Assembly: GCA_027488975.1 (NCBI GenBank)
Contig: JAIYAQ010000029.1
Coordinates: forward strand, 1-64,000
DNA: 64,000 nucleotides
Source of the DNA: Cyanobium sp. E1_MAG_00006
GTDB taxonomy: Bacteria > Cyanobacteriota > Cyanobacteriia > PCC-6307 > Cyanobiaceae
Reading direction: 5' to 3'
Position numbers and translations under genes: made by a program. The notes beneath the pieces were generated by a model that saw nothing but the letters and a program-made list of their open reading frames with translations, was not told the DNA's origin and did no database searches. The first letter of the stretch is position 1. The number at the start of each line of letters is the position of its first letter. Positions 55,150-62,507 of the stretch are shown one piece after another.

Positions 55150-55971
55150 TCATCGGCACCGGGGCGGCCAGTCGCTGTGCAGCAGCTCCTGCAGCAGCCC
55201 TTGCCAGCCGCTCACCAGCCGCTCCAGCAGTGCTGCCCCCAGATCCGCGGAGGCCTGGCGGGCATCGCCGATCACACCGCTGCCGGAGAGATCCCGCGTC
55301 AGCCAGGCTTCCGGCACGGCACCCTCCAGGCTCCAGCCCGCGGGCGCCGGCGTCGTCAGCTGACCATCCACCGGTCGCTCCAGCCCCACCAGGTCCGGTG
55401 CCAGTTGCAGCATCAGACTTGTTTCCGCCAGGCCGGCGTGCAGTCCCTCGCTGCGCTCGGGCTCCGGCAGGAGCTCGGCCACGCCGGCCGGCCCGCTCCA
55501 GAGGAAGCAGGGCAGCACCGCCAGGTTGGGATGGGCAGCTCGCAGCTGGCGGGCCGCCACCTGCAGCAGGGCGATCTGGCCGCCATGACCGTTGAACAGC
55601 ACAAGCCGCTCAAAGCCCGCGGCGGCCAGCTGGCTGCCGATGGCCACCACCTGGGCGATCAACAGCTCCGCCGGCAGCGAGAGGGTGCCGGCAAAGCCCT
55701 GGTGCTCGGGTGAGAAGCCGAGGCTCTGCAGCGGCAGCCGCCAGATCGGCAGCTCCGGTGCCAGCCGCTCCAGCACCGCCTCCAGCACCGTTTCGGCGAA
55801 CAGGCCATCGGTGCACAGCGGCAGGTGCGGCCCGTGCTGCTCCACCGCGCCGAACGGCCAGATCACCGTGCTGCCGGGCCGGCGGGCCGCTGCCTCCACC
55901 TGGGGCCAGGCCAGCTGATCGAGCCGGTGGGGACGCGGCGGCTGCGCCGCTGTGGCGGGGCTGTTGGCCAT
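55150..55971 (-). CDS. Creatininase family protein
   Basis: 273 residues with ATG 55971. Creatininase/formamide hydrolase fold: VIWPFGAVEQHGPHLPLCTD (metal-binding Glu, His, Asp), LGFSPEHQGFAGTLSLPAEL, LVLFNGHGGQIALLQVAARQ and EGLHAGLAETSLMLQLAPDL. In cyanobacteria such enzymes are metal-dependent amidohydrolases of uncertain substrate, including mycofactocin/pterin-like ones. No neighbouring gene helps to fix the substrate. Confidence 0.9.
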   Translation of the reverse strand: MANSPATAAQPPRPHRLDQLAWPQVEAAARRPGSTVIWPFGAVEQHGPHLPLCTDGLFAETVLEAVLERLAPELPIWRLPLQSLGFSPEHQGFAGTLSLPAELLIAQVVAIGSQLAAAGFERLVLFNGHGGQIALLQVAARQLRAAHPNLAVLPCFLWSGPAGVAELLPEPERSEGLHAGLAETSLMLQLAPDLVGLERPVDGQLTTPAPAGWSLEGAVPEAWLTRDLSGSGVIGDARQASADLGAALLERLVSGWQGLLQELLHSDWPPRCR

Positions 55972-56025
55972 CCCTTGATCCTTGAGCGGTCCCTACAGTG
56001 TGGGGCTGTGCGTCCTCCCCTGGTC

Positions 56026-57387
56026 ATGGCCGGTTCCGGCACTCCCCAGCCCCCCCAGCCCCCGGCCAGACCTCAGCCACCTGCTGCCCGCCCGGTCCAG
56101 CCGCCGGCATCGCGCTCCGCCGCTGCTGCACCGCCCGTGCGCAAACCGCCGCAGGTGCTGCAGCTCAACAAGAAAGAGGAGCAGCAACGTCTGGAGCGGG
56201 AGGCTGCCGAGGCGCGCGCTGCTGCCGAGGCCGCCCTGCAGCACGCCAACGACCTCGAAAACGCCGCCAGGGCTGCCCGCGGCGAGGCTCCGGTGCCGCC
56301 CCAGCGCCCGGCGGCGGCTCAACCGCCCAGCCGCGGCCCCGTCGGCGATGACGACCTGTTCGACATGAGCGGCTTCGAAGGCCTCTCCATGGCCGACCTG
56401 ATGGGTCCAGATGAGCGACAGGGCCGACGCGGTGCCGGCAGCTCTCGCATGGCGCCGCCCCAGCCCGAGCGGGCAGCGGTGCCGGCCCGCACCGTCGACG
56501 ACTTCGACTTCGACGCCGACGCCTTCTTGGCGGCCCTCGACGAGCAGGAGTTCGTGGGCACCACCGGTGAGGTGGCCACCGGCACGGTGGTGGGCATCGA
56601 AAGCGATGGCGTGTATGTGGATATCGGCGGCAAGGCCCCCGGCTTCATGCCCAAGAAGGAGGCGGGCCTGGGGGTGATCACCAACCTCAAGGAGCGCTTC
56701 CCCAAGGGGATGCAGGTGGAGGTGCTGGTCACCCGCGAGCAGAACGCCGATGGCATGGTCACCGTCAGCGCCCGCGCCCTGGCCCTGCGCCAGAGCTGGG
56801 AGAAGGTGCGCGTGCTGGAGAAGGAGGGCAAGGTCGTCCAGGTCAAGGTGAACGGCTTCAACCGCGGCGGCGTCACCTGCGATCTCGAAGGTCTGCGCGG
56901 CTTCATCCCCCGCTCGCAGCTGCAGGAGGGCGAGAACCATGAGGCCCTGGTGGGCAAGACCCTCGGCGCGGCCTTCCTGGAGGTGAACCCCGAGACCCGC
57001 AAGCTGGTGCTCTCGGAGAAGAAGGCAGCCACCGCCGCCCTGTTCCAGAACCTGGAGGTGGGGCAGCTGGTTGAAGGGCAGGTGGTGTCAATCAAGCCCT
57101 ACGGCCTGTTCGTGGATCTCGGTGGCATCAGCGGCCTGCTGCACCAGTCGGCGATCACCGGCGGCCAACTGCGCGACCTGCGCGAGGTGTTCGGCCAGGG
57201 TGATCGGGTCAAGGCCCTGATCACTGAGCTGGATCCCGGCCGCGGTCGCATCGCCCTGAACACCGCCCTGCTGGAGGGTCAGCCCGGTGAGCTGCTCATC
57301 GCCCGTGACACGGTGATGGCGGAAGCCACCGATCGGGCCAACAGGGCGCGTAGCGTGCTGCGCCAGCAGGAACAGAGCGCCGGATGA
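56026..57387 (+). CDS. S1-domain RNA-binding protein with disordered N-terminus
   Basis: 453 residues from ATG 56026. The first 170 residues are low-complexity: Pro/Gln/Ala-rich tails, an acidic coiled segment (NKKEEQQRLEREAAEARAAA EAALQHA) and DDDLFDMSGFEGLSMADLMG. Then three S1 folds: about 178-250 (VATGTVVGIESDGVYVDIGG), 265-335 (VVQVKVNGFNRGGVTCDLEG) and 350-420 (LVEGQVVSIKPYGLFVDLGG). It resembles Rps1-type translation or mRNA-protecting proteins of cyanobacteria rather than canonical six-domain RpsA. The stop overlaps the Tab2-like start by 4 nt. Confidence 0.9.
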   Translation: MAGSGTPQPPQPPARPQPPAARPVQPPASRSAAAAPPVRKPPQVLQLNKKEEQQRLEREAAEARAAAEAALQHANDLENAARAARGEAPVPPQRPAAAQPPSRGPVGDDDLFDMSGFEGLSMADLMGPDERQGRRGAGSSRMAPPQPERAAVPARTVDDFDFDADAFLAALDEQEFVGTTGEVATGTVVGIESDGVYVDIGGKAPGFMPKKEAGLGVITNLKERFPKGMQVEVLVTREQNADGMVTVSARALALRQSWEKVRVLEKEGKVVQVKVNGFNRGGVTCDLEGLRGFIPRSQLQEGENHEALVGKTLGAAFLEVNPETRKLVLSEKKAATAALFQNLEVGQLVEGQVVSIKPYGLFVDLGGISGLLHQSAITGGQLRDLREVFGQGDRVKALITELDPGRGRIALNTALLEGQPGELLIARDTVMAEATDRANRARSVLRQQEQSAG

Positions 57388-58313
57388 GTCAGGCCACCGA
57401 GGCAGTGAGCCCTAGCCCCGGTCCGGCGGCGGCGGGTCCGATCCAGGCCGACTGGGAACTCGACTACTACTCCCGTCCGATCCTGGAGTCCGATGGCAAG
57501 AAGCGCTGGGAGCTGCTGATCTGCAGCTCGCCGTTGGCTGGATCCGCCGGATCCCTGGCCACCGCGTTTCGCTGGTCCCTGAACTGTCCGGCCTCGAGCG
57601 TGAACTCCGCCTGGCTGCGCCAGTCCCTTGTGGAGGCCCTCGCCGCTGCTGCGGAGCAGGGCTTTGCAGCGCCGCGGCGTCTGCGCTGCTGGCGCGGGTC
57701 GATGCGCACGATGGTGCAGCGGGCGGCCGAGCCGCTCGGGCTTGAAGTGGTGCCCAGCCGCCGTTGCTACACCCTGGTGGAGTGGCTGCAGCAGCGTGAG
57801 GCCAGCGTGTATCCCTCTGAGGAGGGCTACATGGCCGGGCCGCTCGCACCGCCGCCGCAGCCGATTCAGCCCCTGGCGGTGCCCCTGCCGGAGGCCGCCC
57901 GCGGCGATAGCTGGATCTGGGCGTCCCTGCCCCTGGGCGCCTTGCGCGAAGCCTCCGACTGGGACAGCAGTTTCCTCGGCCTGGTGCCCCTGCCTCCCGA
58001 CCTGGACGACGCTGTGATGGTGAGCGGGCTGCGGCTGTTCAGCGCCAGTCGGTCGCTGGCGATTGCCGGCTGGCTGGCCGGTCTGGAGCCGGTGCGGCTT
58101 GAGGTGGTGGGCCGTCAGCTGGTGCTGGAGGCCGGCATCGAGGACCGCTGGCTGCTGGGCAATCTTGAGGAGGAGGAGGCCGAGGCGGCGGCGGCGGCCT
58201 TCCGTGCCGCCCGCGCCCAGGCGGCCGGCATTCAGTTCATCGCCGTGCAGAGCCATGAGGAGCAGCCCGGTTTCGATGGGTTCTGGATCCTGCGCGACCT
58301 TCCGGATGCCTGA
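57384..58313 (+). CDS. Tab2/Atab2-family RNA-binding protein
   Basis: 309 residues. The Tab2-like (DUF1092) blocks are visible: WELDYYSRPILESDGKKRWE LLICSS, WLRQSLVEALAAAAEQGFAA PRRLRCWRGSM and WIWASLPLGALREASDWDSS. Tab2/Atab2 in algae and plants binds psaB or other mRNAs and is required for photosystem translation or assembly. Its ATGA overlap with the S1-domain gene suggests both act on mRNA translation. Confidence 0.88.
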   Translation: MSQATEAVSPSPGPAAAGPIQADWELDYYSRPILESDGKKRWELLICSSPLAGSAGSLATAFRWSLNCPASSVNSAWLRQSLVEALAAAAEQGFAAPRRLRCWRGSMRTMVQRAAEPLGLEVVPSRRCYTLVEWLQQREASVYPSEEGYMAGPLAPPPQPIQPLAVPLPEAARGDSWIWASLPLGALREASDWDSSFLGLVPLPPDLDDAVMVSGLRLFSASRSLAIAGWLAGLEPVRLEVVGRQLVLEAGIEDRWLLGNLEEEEAEAAAAAFRAARAQAAGIQFIAVQSHEEQPGFDGFWILRDLPDA

Positions 58314-58321
58314 GCGCCGCC

Positions 58322-59143
58322 ATGGCTGAGGCCATCGATCCCCCTTTTGATCGCCCCGATGCGGGCTTCAACAACCTTGAGGGCTGGACCTGGGTGGGTT
58401 GCTACGGCGGCTACTACCTGCAGGCGGATCTGCTGGGGTCCTTCGAACACGGGTTCTTCACCCGCCAGTGGCAGGGCCGCGGCCCGGATGAACTGGCGGG
58501 CGCTGTGAGTGCCGGGGTGAGCGTGCACAGGCCGCAGCAGGTGCACAGCGCCCGTGTGCTCCCCGCCAGCGTCGCCACCGCTGAACCCTGGCCCGAGGCC
58601 GATGGACTGGTGAGCGATGCGGGTGGCCAGAGCCTGTGGGTCTGCGGTGCGGATTGCACACCGGTGTTGCTGGCCGACCTCAGCAGTGGCCGCGTGGCCG
58701 CCTGCCATGCCGGCTGGCGTGGCGTGGCCGGCGGGATCCTGCTGGAGGCGATCAGTCAGCTGGAGCGCGCCGGCAGTCGGCGTGCCGATCTGCTGATCGC
58801 CCTCGGGCCGGCCGTGAGCGGTGTCAACTATCAGGTGGAGACAAACGTGGCCCTGCAGCTGGCCCAGGCCCTGCCTGGTGGCGGGGATCTGGCGGAGCTG
58901 GAGGCCTGTGGTGCGCTGCTCGCCGATCCTGAGCCCGGTCGCCATCGTCTCGATATCCGTGCCGCCACCCGGCGGCAGCTAGAGCTGGCTGGTGTGCCGA
59001 CGCAGCAGATCGCCGTTTGCCCGCTCTGCACCGTGGCCGAGCCGCTGCTGTTTCACTCGTGGCGGCGCGACCAGGTCAAGGCGGTGCAGTGGAGCGGGAT
59101 TGTGGCCCAGCAGTGCGAGCCGTTCTCGCTCGAGCCGGACTGA
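58322..59143 (+). CDS. pgeF: Peptidoglycan editing factor PgeF (YfiH/laccase domain)
   Basis: 273 residues from ATG 58322, 8 nt after the Tab2-like gene. Metal-site motifs: VSVHRPQQVHSARVL, VCGADCTPVLLAD, ACHAGWRGVAGGILLEAIS and a C-terminal CPLCTVAEPLLFHSWRRDQV. The family hydrolyses misincorporated L-Ser from peptidoglycan precursors and contains purine nucleoside phosphorylase activity; older annotation is multicopper polyphenol oxidase. Role here inferred from the family. Confidence 0.92.
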   Translation: MAEAIDPPFDRPDAGFNNLEGWTWVGCYGGYYLQADLLGSFEHGFFTRQWQGRGPDELAGAVSAGVSVHRPQQVHSARVLPASVATAEPWPEADGLVSDAGGQSLWVCGADCTPVLLADLSSGRVAACHAGWRGVAGGILLEAISQLERAGSRRADLLIALGPAVSGVNYQVETNVALQLAQALPGGGDLAELEACGALLADPEPGRHRLDIRAATRRQLELAGVPTQQIAVCPLCTVAEPLLFHSWRRDQVKAVQWSGIVAQQCEPFSLEPD

Positions 59144-59513
59144 ACCACGGCAGGCTCTGCTGCGGCCAGGCTGGAATCCAGGGTCAGAGCGTTCCAGCGG
59201 AGCTGCTAGAGCGGTCGCACTGATCGTCTACAAGTCGTTCATCTCATCTACAAGTTGATCGATTTGTTGAAGGCAATCGGGCCATCGCCGCCGCAGGCCA
59301 TGGTCAGCGGCACCAGTTTCTGAACTGGATGCACCACGCACCAGCGGCAGACCACCCCAGAACAGTCCTGCTTCGGTACCGCATGATCGGCGCTGAAACG
59401 ATCGCAGCCCTGCCAGATGATGAGATCAGGGGCGCTCAGTTTCTGCCTTCGCTCAGCCTTGCCGATCGGCCGCTGAAATGTGAGAATGCAGAAGTAGCAT
59501 AATTATTGATCAG
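59144..59513. other. Intergenic region upstream of cyAbrB
   Basis: 370 nt with no gene. TCTACAAGT occurs twice, 20 nt apart (59227-59235 and 59247-59255). An A+T-rich stretch at 59495-59510 contains CATAAT (59498-59503), a -10-like element only 11 nt before the cyAbrB ATG. Confidence 0.5.
59498..59503 (+). promoter_or_regulatory. Possible -10 element of cyAbrB
   Basis: CATAAT lies 11 nt before the ATG at 59514 and there is no Shine-Dalgarno sequence in between. If used, the transcript would have a very short or no leader. Confidence 0.3.
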
Positions 59514-59879
59514 ATGCTCACTGGTGCTGACCTGTTGGCCAAAGTGAAGGAGCTGGGCGACGCCAGTAAATCCGACATTGTGCGCGCCTGCGGTTACGTG
59601 TCGTCCAAGAAGGACGGTGCGGAACGCCTCAACTTCACCGCGTTTTACGAGGCCCTCCTCAATGCCAAGGGCGTGGATTTCGGCAGTGCTTCCGCCAAGG
59701 TGGGCAAAGGCGGCCGCAAGCTGAGTTTCACCACCAAGGTCCAGTTCAACGGCAACCTGATGGTGGGCAAGGCCTACACCGCTCTGCTGGATCTCAAGCC
59801 CGGCGACGAGTTCGAAATCAAGCTCGGCCGCAAGCAGATCCGCCTGGCCCCTCTGGGTTCTGTCGACGACGAAGAGTGA
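59514..59879 (+). CDS. Cyanobacterial AbrB-family transcription regulator (cyAbrB)
   Basis: 121-residue cyAbrB: an N-terminal conserved part (MLTGADLLAKVKELGDASKS, ACGYVSSKKDGAERLNFTAF YEALLNAKG) followed by an AbrB-like swapped-hairpin domain (RKLSFTTKVQFNGNLMVGKA YTALLDLKPGDEFEIKLG). These dimeric global regulators affect nitrogen and carbon uptake, hydrogenase and cell division genes in cyanobacteria. It overlaps the 3' end of the opposite-strand oxidoreductase by 62 nt. Confidence 0.93.
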   Translation: MLTGADLLAKVKELGDASKSDIVRACGYVSSKKDGAERLNFTAFYEALLNAKGVDFGSASAKVGKGGRKLSFTTKVQFNGNLMVGKAYTALLDLKPGDEFEIKLGRKQIRLAPLGSVDDEE

Positions 59880-61521
59880 GGGCAACGGCCTCCGCCACGC
59901 GGATGCCATCGATTCCCGCCGAGAGGATGCCACCGGCGTAGCCGGCTCCCTCTCCGGCGGGATACAACCCTGGTGTGTTGCTGCTTTCCAGCGGTCGTTC
60001 CCCGTTCTCAGGTTCACGGGGTAGCCGTAGGGGAGATGAGGTTCGCGTCTCCACGCCGGTCAGCAGGGCATCATCCATCGCATAGCCCGGGATCGTGCGC
60101 TGAAAGGCTGGCAGGGCCTCCCGCAGCGCTTCGATCACGTAGGCCGGCAGCGCTGTGTTCAGATTCGTGAGGGTGATGCCAGGGGCGTAGGAGGGTTCCA
60201 CTGATCCCAGGGCGAGGCTGGGCCTGTTGGCCAGGAAATCAGCCAGGCGTTGAGCCGGTGCCGCGAAGGTGCCCCCCCCCAGCGTGTAGGCGCACGACTC
60301 CCAGTGACGCTGGAAGGCCACTCCGGCCAGAGGATCCCCCGGGCAGGCGCCGTACGGCTCAACATCCTCCGGCTCGATGTTGACGACGATGCCGCTGTTG
60401 GCATTGCGCTCATTGCGGGAGTGCTGGCTCATGCCGTTGGTCACCACCCGGCCTGGCTCCGAGGTGGCGCCCACCACGAGCCCCCCCGGGCACATGCAGA
60501 AGCTGTAGACGCAGCGGCCGTTGCTGCTGTGGTGAACCAGCTTGTATTCCGCTGGTCCCAGCTGTGGATGCCCGGCGCAGTCGCCCCAGCGTGCTGCATC
60601 GATCAGTGGCTGGGGATGCTCGATGCGCACACCCACCGAGAAGGGTTTGCGCTCCATCGCCACACCGCGTTCATGGAGCATGGCGAAGCTGTCGCGGGCG
60701 CTGTGGCCCAGCGCCAGTACCACCTGCTCGGCGGCGATCCGTTCACCGTTCGCCAGGTGCAGGCCGCGCACTTGCCGTGTAGCCGGATCAAGCTCAAGGT
60801 TCTCCACCCGCGCCTGGAAGCGGATCTCGCCCCCCAGCTGCTCGATCTGGGCACGCAGGCCCCGCACCACGGTGGCCAGCTTGTAGGTGCCGATGTGCGG
60901 GTGGTGCTGCACCAGGATCTCGGGGTTGGCGCCGGCCGCCACCAGTTCCCCGAGCACCTTGCGGCCCAGGTGGCGCGGATCGCGCACCTGGCTGTAGAGC
61001 TTCCCGTCGGAGAAGGTGCCGGCTCCGCCCTCGCCGAACTGGGCATTGGATTCGGGGTTGAACGGCCGCTGCCGTTTCCAGAAACCGAAGGTATCGGCCG
61101 TGCGCTCCTTCACCGCCTTGCCCCGCTCCAGCAGCAGGGGTCGGAAGCCCATCTGCGCCAGCACCAGCGCGCAGAAATAGCCGCAGGGTCCGGCCCCCAC
61201 CACCACAGGCCGGGGCAGTGTGCCGTCGGCGATGCCGGGCGGGGCTGCGGTCACCGGCTGGTAGTGCTGGTCTGTGGCGGGCTGCAGGTGCGGATCACGG
61301 CGGAAGCGCTGCAGCAGCTGTTGTTCCAGCTGCGCCTCCAGGCGGATCTCCACGCTGTAGGCCAGCTGAATCGCCTGCCGCCTGCGGGCGTCGATGCTGC
61401 GCTTCACCAGCCGCTGCTCAAGCAGCTGCTCCGGGCGGATCCGCAGACGTCGGCAGAGGGCGTCCGTCAGATCTGCATCGCTGTGGTCGAGCGGCAGTTT
61501 CAGTTCACTCAGCCGCAGCAT
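59818..61521 (-). CDS. NAD(P)/FAD-dependent oxidoreductase
   Basis: 567 residues. A small N-terminal domain (LRLSELKLPLDHSDADLTDA LCRRL) precedes FAD motif PVVVGAGPCGYFCALVLAQM and the second nucleotide-binding element; NAQFGEGGAGTFSDGKLYSQ VRD, VVLALGHSARDSFAMLHERG and GLYPAGEGAGYAGGILSAGI DG are family signatures (COG2509 FAD-dependent dehydrogenases). Substrate unknown; the sequence resembles geranylgeranyl-reductase-like and electron-transfer flavoproteins. Confidence 0.88.
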   Translation of the reverse strand: MLRLSELKLPLDHSDADLTDALCRRLRIRPEQLLEQRLVKRSIDARRRQAIQLAYSVEIRLEAQLEQQLLQRFRRDPHLQPATDQHYQPVTAAPPGIADGTLPRPVVVGAGPCGYFCALVLAQMGFRPLLLERGKAVKERTADTFGFWKRQRPFNPESNAQFGEGGAGTFSDGKLYSQVRDPRHLGRKVLGELVAAGANPEILVQHHPHIGTYKLATVVRGLRAQIEQLGGEIRFQARVENLELDPATRQVRGLHLANGERIAAEQVVLALGHSARDSFAMLHERGVAMERKPFSVGVRIEHPQPLIDAARWGDCAGHPQLGPAEYKLVHHSSNGRCVYSFCMCPGGLVVGATSEPGRVVTNGMSQHSRNERNANSGIVVNIEPEDVEPYGACPGDPLAGVAFQRHWESCAYTLGGGTFAAPAQRLADFLANRPSLALGSVEPSYAPGITLTNLNTALPAYVIEALREALPAFQRTIPGYAMDDALLTGVETRTSSPLRLPREPENGERPLESSNTPGLYPAGEGAGYAGGILSAGIDGIRVAEAVALTLRRRQNPEGPGGSACGRA

Positions 61522-61631
61522 TGCCGTTCCCCTGCGTCCTGGATGTATTCCAGCACTGCGTTCGGGTGTCGATTGATGGCGGCTGTGCTCGCCCTGGCGG
61601 CGATGACGCGCCGGCCTGTCAGCCTGAGGTC

Positions 61632-61730
61632 ATGTCCCTCACCCACTGCCCCCTCTGCGTCGGTCTGGCGGTGCTCTCGCTGGTGCGGGCCGGCGCCCAC
61701 CTGCTGCTGCTGGGGCGGCTCGCTGTTTAG
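61632..61730 (+). CDS. Possible small membrane peptide (32 aa)
   Basis: ATG frame with one hydrophobic helix: MSLTHCPLCVGLAVLSLVRA then GAHLLLLGRLAV, including a CPLC pair. A GAGG precedes the ATG by only three nt, too close for an ideal ribosome site. It resembles small single-helix photosynthetic subunits in layout but matches none I recognise. Confidence 0.3.
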   Translation: MSLTHCPLCVGLAVLSLVRAGAHLLLLGRLAV

Positions 61731-61757
61731 GGTCCGGCGACCGCACGCGATCCGCCC

Positions 61758-62507
61758 ATGCATGCCACCTTTCTTGGTGCCAACGGTTGGCTGCTGGAGT
61801 TCGGCTGCCTGCGGGTGCTTGTGGATCCTTGGCTCACCGGCAGCCTGGAATTCGCCCCCGGCCCGTGGTTCTTCCAGGGGGAGCTGCGCCAGCCCCAGCC
61901 CCTGCCGGAGCGGCTTGATCTGCTGCTGCTGACCCAGGGCCTGCCCGATCACACCCATCCCCCCAGCCTGGCCCTGCTGCCACGGACGCTGCCCGTTGTC
62001 GCCTCCCCTGCGGCGGCGGCTCGAGCGCGGCAGCTGGGGTTTCTGCAGGTGCAGGCCCTGGCCCCCGGTCAGTCCTGGCAGCAGGACGCCGAGGCGGGCG
62101 GCCTGCGCATCCGCGCCACCGCCGGCGCGCCGGTGCCGCAGGTGGAGAACGGCTACCTGCTGCAGCATCCCGCCGGCAGCCTCTACCTCGAACCCCATGG
62201 CTACCTGCAGGCCGACCTGCCGGCCGAGCCCCTTGATGCGGTGATCACACCGGTGGTGGATCTGGGACTGCCGCTGGCGGGGGCCTTCGTGCGCGGCCAG
62301 CAGGTGTTGCCGCAGCTGATCGAACGCTTCAGGCCCCGCACCGTGCTGGCCAGCAGTGCCGGTGACGCCGTGAACTACAGCGGCCTGCTGAACCGGCTGC
62401 TCTGGCAGCGCGGGACAGCCGCCGAGGCCGCGACCGCGCTGCAGTCCCAAGCCGGCGACTGCCGGCTGATTGATCCCGAGCCCGGTCAGCGTTACTGCCT
62501 GGCCTGA
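61758..62507 (+). CDS. MBL-fold metallo-hydrolase-like protein
   Basis: 249 residues of the UlaG-like metallo-beta-lactamase fold: MHATFLGANGWLLEFGCLRV LVDPWLTGSLEF and the former HxHxDH site replaced by LPDHTHPPSL, which still offers Asp and two His. No further complete zinc set is evident, so activity may be reduced or altered. The last 16 nt overlap the 3' end of ppsA on the opposite strand. Confidence 0.8.
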   Translation: MHATFLGANGWLLEFGCLRVLVDPWLTGSLEFAPGPWFFQGELRQPQPLPERLDLLLLTQGLPDHTHPPSLALLPRTLPVVASPAAAARARQLGFLQVQALAPGQSWQQDAEAGGLRIRATAGAPVPQVENGYLLQHPAGSLYLEPHGYLQADLPAEPLDAVITPVVDLGLPLAGAFVRGQQVLPQLIERFRPRTVLASSAGDAVNYSGLLNRLLWQRGTAAEAATALQSQAGDCRLIDPEPGQRYCLA

